A stretch of DNA of 64,000 nucleotides from Tetrapyrgos nigripes. Its lineage: Eukaryota; Basidiomycota; Agaricomycetes; Agaricales; Campanellaceae. Shown one piece after another: positions 22,269 through 32,501 of the stretch. The stretch is from assembly GCA_013368315.1 (NCBI GenBank), contig JAACJM010000029.1, forward strand, positions 558,001-622,000. The letters are read 5' to 3'. Position 1 is the first letter of the stretch, and each line of letters begins with the position of its first letter. The notes below the pieces were generated by a model. It did no database searches and was not told where the DNA came from. It saw only the letters and a list, made by a program, of their open reading frames with translations. A program made the translations under genes and the position numbers.

Positions 22269-22359
22269 AAGAGATTTAACGGAAAGAGCAGCGGTGTTGA
22301 GAGTGACCTCTTGTATGGCACGATCCTGGTCAACACAACTCCGATCTCCTGCTGAGGTA

Positions 22360-23579
22360 TCAGAGCTGCGGACTATTTTGGGGACTGCTCAGGAGCAGTG
22401 CTGGACATGGTGTTGCCTGTGTCATTAGAGGTGGAAGCTGCTCAGCCGTGAGCTTCGTTAGCTGCCTTGCGTTTGTTGCAGTTGTCCATGGAATGCTTTC
22501 CACCACAGAACATACATAATTCTTCTGTTTGCGGCAGTCCTTCTCGGCCTGAGAGAGTTTTCCATCCTTCCCGAGCTTGTTAGCCCAGGGTTTCAGGTTC
22601 TGGCTGGAAGAGGACAACAATGACAATTGAGAGTTGTTGGAGGACGACAGGTTGGAATTGGAATTGGAGTTGGACTTTCCAGATTTGGTAGACTTTCTGG
22701 AAGAGCCTGAAGATTTTCCAGATCCACCATTTCCACCCGAACCCTTTCCGTCACTGTTACTCTTGCCCCCAGTTCCCACTTCTCACTTCTTTTCAGCTTG
22801 ACAACACCAGTAACAGGAATCGATACAGAGGACTTGGGCTTTAAGACAGAAGAGTTGTTCCTCCTTGGAGACAAGGGAAAAAGCATCCTTGATGCAGGGA
22901 GCTAAACTCTTCTTGAAGAAGTGTTGGAGGAAATGCTCATCCCACACAACCTGTGACACAAGTTGCTGGAAGCAGACACAATACTTTGTGGCCCAATCGG
23001 AATCCTTCATATGAAGGTTTTCCAGTCGGTCCTCAGCATCTCTGACCTCATCGTAAACCCCAAAATTATCCTTCAATTCCTTGATAAAAATAGTGAAGTT
23101 TAGGGTCCAAGGAGCAGGATCCTCAGGATCTGGGTTGAGGATATCTGGCTCGAAAAATTCAAGCACAGTACTGGAGCGGCATCAGTAGCATACACATGGG
23201 GATGATTCTGAAGGTTGATTTGGACTTGAACGAGGAAAGGATGGAGCTTCTTCAGATCGGATCCGTCGAAGGTATCAGGCTTCTTAACGTCAGTGTTCTC
23301 GCTCGATCTGGATGCGAGTCTTCTGAGGAGTGCAGTAATGAATTGTGCTCGTTCCTCATCAGAATCAGAATCAGAATCATTGTTACCACCACCACCATCA
23401 GGATCGTTCGGACCTCCACCACCACCACCTCCACCACCATCCCCACTACCGTCATCATCATCCCAACCTTTTCCGTGATGACTAGGTCTGGCATGGAAGT
23501 CATCATCAGCAGGCAGTGCACGGGATGAATCTTGATTGGTTTGGATGTTGGTGTGAGTACGAGTCTGGGTTTGGGTCAT
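22360..23579 (-). pseudogene. Gypsy-1 gag with zinc knuckle
   Basis: It starts MTQTQTRTHTNIQTNQD at 23579, about 260 bp inside the 5' LTR. A poly-Gly and Asp-rich stretch is followed by KKPDTFDGSDLKKLHPFLVQ, the usual opening of the retrotransposon gag domain. After a frameshift near 23160 come APWTLNFTIFIKELKDNFGV and EDRLENLHMKDSDWATKY. A Ser/Lys-rich linker precedes a zinc knuckle, seen near 22475-22520 in a shifted frame as CMFCGGKHSMDNC. Gag forms the virus-like particle and binds element RNA. Confidence 0.87.
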
Positions 23580-23841
23580 TGTACCTGAGTCAACTGGAAC
23601 ATCAGGATCCCAGTTGTCTAGGAAATCCTGGAAAGGACTGGAACAGGGTTTGCTAGGACTTGGATGAGCAAAGATGCTACTAGAGCACCTATGCTGACGA
23701 ATTTGGACATTTCAGAAGATTGTGGAGAAGTATGGTTTTTTGAACGGAGATTCCAGAACAGATAGTTTGGATTTGGGAGAGGGTGTGCATTGAAACCTTT
23801 GGAACATAATAGACAACTCAGAGATGAAAAATCTAAAATAC

Positions 23842-24449
23842 TGTTAAGTCTGAGCAAATCTTAGTGCTAGGAAACACTATGGACCCAGGCAGAGGTCTAT
23901 GGGGAAGAATGGAACAATAATAGATCCAGACGGAACTGGACAGGAAGAGGATAGACTGGAAGAGGGAAGATCCAGTCAGAATGACCAGGAAGTTAAGACA
24001 GAAGGTTAATGGCACTATTAGTACCACCTTGCTAGTTGTCTAATCAGAATCAATCAGAAAATATAGGAGACCAGCTAAATCAATTTTAGACTTAAGCTAT
24101 CTACTACAAAGTTGCTAGCTTAAGTACTATATCGGAAGTATACAGAATGAGATAGGGAATTATCAGAAATGAATATTGAAACTACTGAAAAAGGTAAAGA
24201 CAAAGGGAAACACTCAATTTGCTATCATTGCATGAAAACCCTTTGGAAAGAAAAGGAAGGGGAGCACAAGATGCTACGAGATATGAAGTGGAAATGAAAG
24301 AAGTATGAATGTGAGCTGTCTGGTTAGTATCTGATATGAGTCAGATAGGATCTGATAGGAAATGTAAACTAAATGGATTTGTGGCAACTCGGAAATGAAT
24401 CAGAAATAAAATGAAACAAAAGGAGAGAGTTGGAAAAGAGTCAGAAAAG
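23842..24449 (-). repeat. 5' LTR of gypsy-1, outer end truncated
   Basis: On the plus strand it begins TGTTAAGTCTGAGC and follows the left LTR closely until GAGTCAGAA near 24449. The final 45 bp or so present in the other two copies (ending GGCTTTACA) is replaced by unrelated sequence. No clear tRNA primer complement is seen at its inner edge. Confidence 0.88.
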
Positions 24450-25120
24450 AGTTGGACACAGGGTCATCAACTGGTTTCCTGTTGCATACAGTGCTGGCTC
24501 TAGCCCTTGGCACACTAAACAACAGCCTCTGCACATTGGTGAACTCTCTTTAGACATAACATCATTTGTGCATGCTAGATATAGCCCTTTGTGCATCTCC
24601 TTGAGGAACAAAATAAAATATAACCTCTGGAGGCAAAGAGACCATAATGGAATGAACATTGTCATAGAAAATGTTAAAACAAATATGTTAATGCAGAAAC
24701 TTAATCATGAATGCTATGCTTCATATATAGTATGGCAGTTGCCATTTAAGGATAAAGCATATTGTCATGTCAAGAACATTGGTACATATAACCTGTCTGT
24801 TCCATCCCATCTACTTTGTTTATTAGTTCTCCAGTTGTACAGCCCAACTGTGTTGCATACAGAATCAAATATCATGTAATAACTTCATCATGCATTATCC
24901 ATTGGTGTCAACTCTGAACACCAGTTGGAGTTATGCAGACATGGTTAACTGTATGTATTAAAGCAGATGCATTAGATATCAAAGAGGACATGGTTGGAGG
25001 AGGTTCTTGTACATTTTTCTTCAAGAAACTTGCACCATATTGCAAGGATGGCATTTCGCCCTATAGCAAGTCTAAAGCACATATAAAAACCCTTCTAACA
25101 CTGCAGGACTTGAAATCTTA
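24450..25120 (+). other. Unassigned sequence upstream of the Helitron coding region
   Basis: A 149-codon frame (24430-24879) crosses out of the truncated LTR and resembles nothing recognised. It may be the 5' part of the Helitron or older flanking DNA. A Helitron 5' TC terminus cannot be assigned. Confidence 0.3.
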
Positions 25121-25129
25121 TTTAGCATA

Positions 25130-26050
25130 TTCAATACCTCTACACAATCCATTCTTGCTCTCAAATCTGTTGCAAACTTCCATGACAGAAGTGCAAAAGA
25201 AAACTTGCTTGACATATTAAGACAGCACAAGTGCAACTCTTGTCCTGATGTTGTAATCCTTTTTGAGCTATTTGTGGTCAAATCAAAAACTGAAAAGAAT
25301 AAAGAGTGGTATTCAAAGCTGAGTGTTGAGGAAAAGGCTTTCCGTAGAGAAGCACATAAAGCCAACCAAGTTGCTGGGACATTTCCACCAAGACCTCTGA
25401 CTGACAAGAGAATTATGGATATTGTGAGGGGGTTTTGCCAGGACACTAATCCATCTAAATTCAAAGAAACTGGCTGTACCGTATGTGGTCAGTTACATCC
25501 TTTTCATCAAGATCAGCTTAATTTGAGCATACTAGAGGTCCCTAATGTCACTCGTAAAGAACACAAGTCATTGAGTGACCCTGTGGTTGAGATTGATGGT
25601 CCTGTATTAGCAAGTGATTGTGGCTACATTTGTGGAGTAAGAACAAAATGCCACCCAGGGCACTGACTCAAGGTCTTTGGATAGGAGACATTCCTGATGT
25701 GCTGAGAAACTTCTGATTGCAAGGGTTAGACACAGTCAGTGTTTAGTCAAAGTGGCTTCTGGTCAATACAGTGTTTTTCAAATCCAGTTGAGAAAATATA
25801 TGACATATTGCCTCCTGGTAAAGATGAGCTAGATGATATGATTGCCTTTATGTTCACAGGTCTGTCCAAACCCACTCCTGAGCAGCTGAGAGATACACCT
25901 TTGCTAGTCAGGAGGGCTGTTGTAAAAAAGGCACTACAGTGGCTAAAGCTAAACCACAAGGACTACTAAGACATCACTATTTCTGATGAAAACCTTAATT
26001 CTTATGAGGATGAATCTGTTCCTATTTCATATGAGTACTAGCAACAAGAT
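25130..26050 (+). pseudogene. Helitron polyprotein N-terminal region (DUF6570-like)
   Basis: The frames give LLDILRQHKCNSCPDVVILF, then CTVCGQLHPFHQDQ, VTRKEHKSLSDPVVEIDGP and a Cys pair. Next come LTQGLWIGDIPDVLRNF and, after stops, EKIYDILPPGKDELDDMIAF, TPLLVRRAVVKKALQWLKLN and DITISDENLNSY. I recognise this order as the N-terminal region that usually precedes the Helitron domain in basidiomycete proteins; the DUF6570 label is from memory. Its biochemical role is unknown. At least three frame breaks are present. Confidence 0.72.
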
Positions 26051-26193
26051 TTTAACACAGATGCACTGACATCAGCTGTCAATGAAGAGATAGAAGATGA
26101 GGAACAGAATCAGACCCATGCCCTGTGCATGTCCATGGGATTACAGGTGAAGACTTTGGGAATATGACTTCCCATAAAATGTGAGCTGCAGCA

Positions 26194-26518
26194 ATGAAAC
26201 ACCTGAAAGAGAACAAGAAAAATATTTTATTTGTTGCTCATGATGAGACACCTGTCCCAATGTTCCACAATCCTTCACTCTTTCCAATGATGTATCCTCA
26301 TTTGTTTCCTTATGGGCTGGGTGGTATAAGCAACTCTGTGCAAACATCAAAGATGGGTTTTACCTTATGTATCATGATAAACACTTTCAGTCTAGAACCA
26401 AGTTTTTCAATTATTGCTTTCAATGTTGAACAAATGAAGCAAAGCAATGGTGGTAGTTTTATCATAACCAAATTGTGCTTCAAAAATAAGGAATGTGTCA
26501 TACCTGCTTGTTTACACT
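26194..26518 (+). pseudogene. Helitron-like N domain, first part
   Basis: NPSLFPMMYPHLFPYGLGGI is the characteristic opening of the Helitron-like N domain, which precedes and overlaps the Rep nuclease. It continues with LCIMINTFSLEPSFSIIAFN up to the point where the foldback element begins. The rest of the domain resumes at 30074 beyond that element. Confidence 0.85.
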
Positions 26519-26956
26519 CACTGGAGGCAAATCCCTGTAAATCATCTGCCATACAGAGGTATTACAGTGACCATACAACAAGTCATTCAATAAGTAATCC
26601 ACCTTGTATTACAGAGGTATTACAGAGAGAAGAATTTTCCAGAGCAATGCTGTAAGACTGCTGTAAGACAAGTTGTATTACAGGGACATTTCAGAGGCCA
26701 AATCCCTGTATATCCAGTGCCCTACATAGGGATTACAGCAAACTTACACCAAGCCATTCAACAAGTATTCTGCCTTGGATTACAGAAGTATTACAGAGAG
26801 AAGAAATTTTGGGAACAATGCTGTAAGACTGCTGTAAGACAAGTTGGATTACAGGAATATTTCAGAGTGACATGGTGTCACAGTAATACATTAGGTAATA
26901 CAGCCAAGAAATACAGAAGTATTTCAGTGTGACAAAAGTGTGCAGGTAGCATCCAG
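26519..26956 (+). repeat. Left inverted arm of the foldback element
   Basis: The arm is composed of two diverged direct copies of about 171 bp (starting at 26529 and 26700), each opening AAATCCCTGTA and including TGCTGTAAGACTGCTGTAAG, then a 70-bp inner piece. About thirteen TTACAG or CTGTAA hexamers are scattered through it. The right arm at 29631-30070 is its reverse complement with scattered mismatches. Confidence 0.88.
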
Positions 26957-27140
26957 AGTGTGTGCAGGTTGCATCCAGAGTGCGCACAGGTTGCGTCCAG
27001 AGTGTGCGCAGGTTGCGTCCAGGGTGCGCGCAGGTTGCGTCCAGATTGCGTGCAGGTTGCGTCCAGAGTGCGTGCAGGTTGCACCCAGAGTGCATGCAGG
27101 TTGCGTCCAGAGTGCGTGCAAGTTGCGTCCAGATTGTGCA

Positions 27141-27245
27141 CGACGTCATATGGTAAGGGCGTGGAGGAAAATATACCTTTGGAGAGTCATGGCTGCATGC
27201 GTATTTGGATTATCAATGGTCCACGATGCATGCAGGGTGTGTGGT
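27141..27245 (+). repeat. Non-repeat block in the minisatellite, copy 1
   Basis: A roughly 105-bp block from CGACGTCATATGGTAAG to GATGCATGCAGGGTGTGTGG is unlike the 22-bp unit. It recurs almost unchanged at 28537-28641, together with the array units after it. Confidence 0.9.
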
Positions 27246-28536
27246 TGCGTCCAGAGTGCGTCCAAGTTGCGTCCAGAGTGCGCCCAAGTTGCGTGCAGAG
27301 TGCGTGCAGGTTGCGTCCAGATTGCGCGCAGGTTGCGTCCAGATTGCGTCCAGATTGTGTGCAGGTAGCCTCCAGAGTGCGCGCAGGTTGCGTCCAGAGT
27401 GCATGCAGGTTGTGTCCAGGGTGCGCGCAGGTTGCGTCCAGAGTGCCCGCAGGTTGCGCCCAGAGTGCCCGCAGGTTGTGTCCAGAGTGGCGTCCAGAGT
27501 GCGTCCAGATTGCGTCCAGATTGTGCGCAGGTAGCCTCCAGATGCGTGCAGGTTGCGTCCAGGGTGCGCGCAGGTTGCGCGCAGGTTGCGCCCAGAGTGC
27601 GTGCAGGTTGCATCCAGAGTGCGCGCAGGTTGCGTCCAGAGTGCACGCAGGTTGCGTCCAGAGTGCACGCAGGTTGCGTCCAGAGTGCGCGCAGGGTGCG
27701 CAGGTAGCCTCCAGAGTGCGTGCAGGTTGCGTCCAGGGTGCGCGCAGGTTGCGCCCAGAGTGCGCGCAGGTTGCGTCCAGAGTGCGCGCAGGTTGCGTCC
27801 AGAGTGCGCGCAGGTTGCGTCCAGAGTGCGCGCAGGTTGCGTCCAGAGTGCGCGCAGGTTGCGTCCAGAGTGCGCGCAGGTTGCGTCCAGAGTGCGCGCA
27901 GGTTGCGTCCAGAGTGCGCGCAGGTTGCGTCCAGAGTGCGCGCAGGTTGCGTCCAGTGCGTGCAGGTTGCGTCCAGGGTGCGTGCAGGTTGCGTCCAGGG
28001 TGCACGCAGGTTGCGCCCAGAGTGCGCGCAGGTTGCATCCAGAGTGCGCACAGGTTGCGCCCAGAGTGCGCACAGGTTGCGCCCAGAGTGCGCACAGGTT
28101 GCGCCCAGAGTGCGCACAGGTTGCGCCCAGAGTGCGCGCAGGTTGCGTCCAGAGTGCGCGCAGGTTGCGTCCAGGGTGCGCGCAGGTTGCGTCCAGGGTG
28201 CGCGCAGGTTGCGTCCAGGGTGCGCGCAGGTTGCGCCCAGAGTGCGTGCAAGTTGTGCCCAGAGTGCGTCCAGAGTGCGCGCAGGTTGTGTCCAGAGTGC
28301 GCGCAGGTTGCGTCCAGAGTGCGCGCAGGTTGCACCCAGAGTGCGCGCAGGTTGCGTCCAGAGTGCACGCAGGTTGCGTCCAGAGTGCGCGCAGGTTGCG
28401 TCTGCAGGTTGCGCCCAGAGTGCGTGCAGGTTGCGTCCAGAGCGCGCGCAGGTTGCGTCCAGAGCGTGCGCAGGTTGTGTCCAGAGTGCGCGCAGGTTGC
28501 GTCCAGAGTGCGCGCAGGTTGCGTCCAGAGTGTGCG

Positions 28537-28641
28537 CGACGTCATATGGTAAGGGCGTGGAGGAAAATATACCTTTGGAGAGTCATGGCTGCGTGCGTAT
28601 TTGGATTATCAATGGTCCACGATGCATGCAGGGTGTGTGGT
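28537..28641 (+). repeat. Non-repeat block in the minisatellite, copy 2
   Basis: Nearly identical to 27141-27245, offset by 1396 bp, showing a large segmental duplication inside the array. Confidence 0.9.
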
Positions 28642-29630
28642 TGCGTCCAGAGTGCGTCCAAGTTGCGTCCAGAGTGCGCCCAAGTTGCGTGCAGAGTGCG
28701 TGCAGGTTGCGTCCAGATTGCGCGCAGGTTGCGTCCAGATTGCGTCCAGATTGCGTCCAGATTGCGCGCAGGTAGCCTCCAGAGTGCGTGCAGGTTGCGC
28801 CCAGAGTGCGCGCAGGTTGCATCCAGAGTGCGCGCAGGTTGCGCCCAGAGTGCGCGCAGGTTGCATCCAGAGTGCGCGCAGGTTGCGCCCAGAGTGCGCG
28901 CAGGTTGCGTCCAGAGTGCGTGCAGGTTGCGTCCAGAGTGCACGCAGGTTGCGTCCAGAGTGCACGCAGGTTGCGTCCAGAGTGCGCGCAGGTTGCGCCC
29001 AGAGTGCGCCCAGGTTGCGTCCAGGGTGCGCCCAGGTTGCACCCAGAGTGCGTGCAAGTTGTGCCCAGAGTGCGTCCAGAGTGCGCGCAGGTTGCACCCA
29101 GAGTGCGCGCAGATTGCGCCCAGAGTGCGCGCAGGTTGCGTCCAGAGTGCGTGCAGGTTGCGTCTGCAGGTTGCGCCCAGAGTGCGTGCAGGTTGCGTCC
29201 AGAGTGCGCGCAGGTTGCGTCCAGAGTGCGCGCAGGTTGTGTCCAGAGTGCGCGCAGGTTGTGTCCAGAGTGCGCGCAGGTTGTGTCCAGAGTGCGCGCA
29301 GGTTGCGCCCAGAGTCCGCGCAGGTTGCGTCCAGAGTCCGCGCAGGTTGCGTCCAGAGTGTGCGCAGGTTGCGTCCAGAGTGCGCGCAGGTTGCGTCCAG
29401 AGTGCGCGCAGGTTGCGTCCAGAGTGCGCGCAGGTTGCGTCCAGAGTGCGCGCAGGTTGCGTCCAGAGTGTGCGCAGGTTGCGCCCAGAGTGCGCGCAGG
29501 TTGCGTCCACAGTGCGCGCAGGTTGCGTCCAGGGTGCGCACAGGTTACGTCCAGGGTGCGCACAGGTTGCATCCAGAGTGCCCACAGGTTGCGTCCAGAG
29601 TGCGCGCAGGTTGTGCCCAGAGTGCCCACA

Positions 29631-30070
29631 CTCTGGACGCCACCTGCGCACTTTTGTCACACTGAAATACTTCTGTATTTCTTGGCTGTATTACCTAATG
29701 TATTACTGTGACACCATGTCACTCTGAAATTTTCCTGTAATCCAACTTGTCTTACAGCAGTCTTACAGCATTGCTCCCAAAATTTCTTCTCTCTGTAATA
29801 CTTCTGTAATCCAAGGCAGAATACTTGTTGAATGGCTTGGTGTAAGTTTGCTGTAATCTCTATGTAGGGCACTGGATATACAGGGATTTGGCCTCTGATA
29901 TCTCCCTGTAATACAACTTGTCTTACAGCAGTCTTACAGCATTGATCTGGAAAATTCTTCTCTCTGTAATACCTCTGTAATACAAGGTGGATTACTTATT
30001 GAATGACTTGTTGTAAGGTCACTGTAATACCTCTGTATGGCAGATGATTTACAGGGATTTGCCTCCAGTG
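29631..30070 (-). repeat. Right inverted arm of the foldback element
   Basis: Reverse complement of 26519-26956, including one partial minisatellite unit in inverted orientation at its inner edge (ACTCTGGACGCCACCTGCGC) and the same two 171-bp subunits in mirror order. Confidence 0.88.
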
Positions 30071-30073
30071 ACT

Positions 30074-31000
30074 GGTGCATCTCGTGTACAGGGTTCTATG
30101 ACTTCAAAAAAAAATATGAGAAATGAGGTTTGGTCCTTGATCAACAAAATTGGATCTCCTTCCTGGTTTATCACAATCTCACCAGCAGATGTCAATCATC
30201 TAATATGTCTGTACTTTGCAGACATAGATCAGAAATACAAACCCAATATTCAAGAAAAAAAATACAGGAACAGCTAATTAAACAAAATCCTGTTGCTGTT
30301 GCCAGGTTCTTTGACTTTATGGTCAGAGCATTTATCAAACATGTACTTAGAGTCAATAGTGAGAAATGGAAGCCTATTATCGAACAGTTGAGCAACAAGG
30401 ACACCTAACTCTTCATCTCCATCTTTTGCTATAGATATCATCTAGTCTAAGTCCACAAGAAATTAGAGACAGGATACTCTGACTTTATCAAATCTCTTAT
30501 TTCCTATTTGGAGTCGTGCTATGTTGGACAATTTGAGACTGGTACCAGTGCTGACATAAATGAATATAATGACCCCACACTCACAATGCCAACTCCTCCT
30601 CCATGTGATGATCTAGCATTCAGATCAAACATGCATACCTGTCACACAGTGAATAAATCCAAAAATAAAGAAACCTCTAATGTAAATCACACACATCCTG
30701 CATGTTTGTAGATGGAGTGTGTAAAGCTCATTTTCCCAGACAGGTCCATCTCCAAACTTTGATTGATCCTGAGACAGGTTATATTGAAATGAAAAAAGGA
30801 GAACCATGGTGGAATACATGGACACCCACTGTCACATATCTTTTCAGGTGCAATACTGATGTCACCTCTCTCCTGTCTGGTACAGCAGCTAAAGCATGTG
30901 TTGCATACATCACTGATTATGTTACAAAACCTGGTCTCAAAACATATACTTTCTTTGAAACAATCAAAGCTGCAGGACCATGATAGTAAAGATGGTAAAC
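30074..31000 (+). pseudogene. Helitron Rep nuclease domain with HUH-type motif
   Basis: The frames give SRVQGSMTSKKNMRNEVWSL and GSPSWFITISPADVNHLICL, then NPVAVARFFDFMVRAFIKHV, and YYRTVEQQGHLTLHLH in a further frame. The LHLH at 30411-30422 is the two-histidine motif that coordinates the metal in rolling-circle nucleases. The codon where Trp is expected shortly after it is TAG. The region continues with SPQEIRDR, SYLESCYVGQFETG and CKAHFPRQVHLQTLIDPETG, then TYLFRCNTDVTSLLSGTAAK. The order matches Helitron Rep, but several one-base shifts and stops make it non-functional. Confidence 0.87.
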
Positions 31001-32308
31001 AGCCTGACTGAAAAAATGTAAATTGAAAGCCCTATGGCTTCTATGTATCTGTTGGGCAATCCAGACCATTACACTAACTACGAATTTACACCCTTTTACT
31101 GGACACAATATATAGATTGCATAAGAGCACACTGGAAAGATCATGACAACATTTTGCAGGTGCAGACTGATGCAATGATATTGACCACATGAATTTGTAT
31201 GACTTTATGTCCATGAGTGAAGATGAGGCACCAGAATGTGAGGATATAAATGAGGATATAGTTGAAGAACATGAAATAAACCAACATACAGTAGATACAG
31301 ATCTAGTTTCTCAGCTACATTCACATTGTATATTCAATACAAGGATTTGGACAAGAGAACGTTAAACTTCATAGGCAGAACATTACATTACCAAGAAGTG
31401 ATAAAGGTGATTAAGAGTACTACTGCTGTGTGATGTTGTCACTTTTTAAACCATGGAGAGATCGTTCAGAATTGAGACAGATTGGTCAAACTTGGGAGGA
31501 TGCTTTTTTAACACTCATCTCAAATTAATGGCAAACTTGAACCTGAGATATGAATGCAATGATGGCCATGATGACTATCCTGCTCTGAGAAAACAAGGTC
31601 AAACATCTGTGGGCTCTGGTCCAGGTTTTGACATAGATGAGATGACTTTCTCAGCAAAGTGAATGAGACTTATAATGAAGATACAGTTGAGGCAATAGTT
31701 GACTTTAACACTGAAGATTTACTTCCAAACAACAGTACTATAAGAAATCAGATACTGAATGACACATCTGGGATGCTAGATCCTCACTCAGATAAATACA
31801 ATGTTGACACTGACATTACAACCTTCAAACCTGATATGACAATCAACAGTGCAACTTGGAAACAGAGAATTGCTGAAGAAAGGAGCAGAGCTCTATTGAA
31901 CATGAAACACAACAATTTGAATGACAATGCGAAAGATAAAGACAGCCACAACAATAACTTTACTAGATGGAATGATATCTACAGTCAAGAGTGGCAGGCA
32001 GATAAACATTATTGACTTCAGATATGTCTCTATCATAACAAGTAGGAACACACAGAGAGATTGTATAAACACTGTCCAGTCACAAAAGTTTGCTGAAGAA
32101 GTCAATCAACAGCTTCATTCCTTTTATTCTTGGGATGTCATTGGCCATGGAAAAGATCCTGCTACAACAAAGTGTAAAACATACAAAAAGACTATTGCTC
32201 ACAAATCAATGACAGATACACTCAGAGAAGCTCTATGGGATTTGTCACCTTGTGAAACAGGGCATCTGCCTGGTGTATTACAACTGTGTATGGGTATGCC
32301 TGTAATGA
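31001..32308 (+). pseudogene. Helitron Rep-helicase linker and helicase C-terminal part
   Basis: It includes SPMASMYLLGNPDHYTNYEF, then FIGRTLPRSDKGD, CCVMLSLFKPWRDRSEL and NLRYECNDGHDDYPALRK. From 31659, a frame passes NSATWKQRIAEERSRALLNM. Shortly after 31990 it jumps straight to SRNTQRDCINTVQSQKFAEE and FYSWDVIGHGKDPATTK, then LPGVLQLCMGMPVMI, which belong near the helicase C-terminus. The PIF1 helicase core with its ATP-binding motifs is therefore absent, by an internal deletion. The frame stops at the Harbinger insertion. Confidence 0.8.
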
Positions 32309-32501
32309 TAAGAGCCAGTTCAGATGGGCCTCAAATCCGTGGCCAGTGGCCGTGGCCCTTATGTAAAATTCCCATGCGAGCGTACAGCCATGGGCTCTTG
32401 GTCTTTTTTGTTATCTGTAGATTAATCAGTGATAATAAAAGTGTCGTTTCTTTCTTTTCTACTCTCATTTCAACACGTCCTTTCAGTCGAGACCTGTTCC
32501 A

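Larger units (their letters stand above)
16282..24449 (-). mobile_element. Ty3/gypsy chromodomain retrotransposon (gypsy-1)
   Basis: Two LTRs (16282-17003 and 23842-24449) enclose, from right to left, gag, protease, RT, RNase H, integrase and chromodomain, the Ty3/gypsy order. The right (5') LTR lacks about its last 45 bp, so no target duplication can be tested. The element carries an antisense ORF near its 3' end and a 279-bp hairpin insertion in RNase H. Multiple frameshifts and a lost integrase catalytic region make it inactive. A solo LTR of the same family lies at 14104-14723. Confidence 0.93.
26937..29630 (+). repeat. 22-bp minisatellite array, about 120 units
   Basis: The consensus unit is GCGCAGGTTGCGTCCAGAGTGC. 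Units vary mostly by C/T or G/A changes at CG dinucleotides, with a few short or fused units. Because 22 is not a multiple of three, three units make a 66-bp, 22-residue period. All six reading frames therefore stay open for long distances, giving spurious frames up to 724 codons. Two copies of a non-repeat block interrupt the array at 27141-27245 and 28537-28641. Confidence 0.95.
26519..30070. mobile_element. 3.55-kb foldback element with CACTGG ends enclosing a minisatellite
   Basis: The outer ends are CACTGGAGGCAAATCCCTG and its complement. Inverted arms of about 440 bp (26519-26956 and 29631-30070) flank a 22-bp tandem array. ACT stands on both sides (26516-26518 and 30071-30073), a 3-bp target duplication. 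The surrounding sequence is a Helitron domain, so the element is an insertion. It encodes no credible transposase. CACTG ends, 3-bp duplication and many short subterminal repeats fit a non-autonomous CACTA-like element; superfamily membership is inference. Confidence 0.85.

Noticed and set aside
23196..23528. Plus-strand frames opposite the Gly-rich gag segment
   Set aside because: Shadows of the gypsy-1 gag low-complexity region on the opposite strand.
26937..29630. Regular repeats that could suggest a CRISPR array
   Set aside because: Units are contiguous with no unique spacers, and the host is clearly eukaryotic.
26940..29727. Very long reading frames (up to 724 codons) on both strands
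   Set aside because: They are produced by the 22-bp tandem repeat, which stays open in all six frames; the protein sequence is purely periodic.
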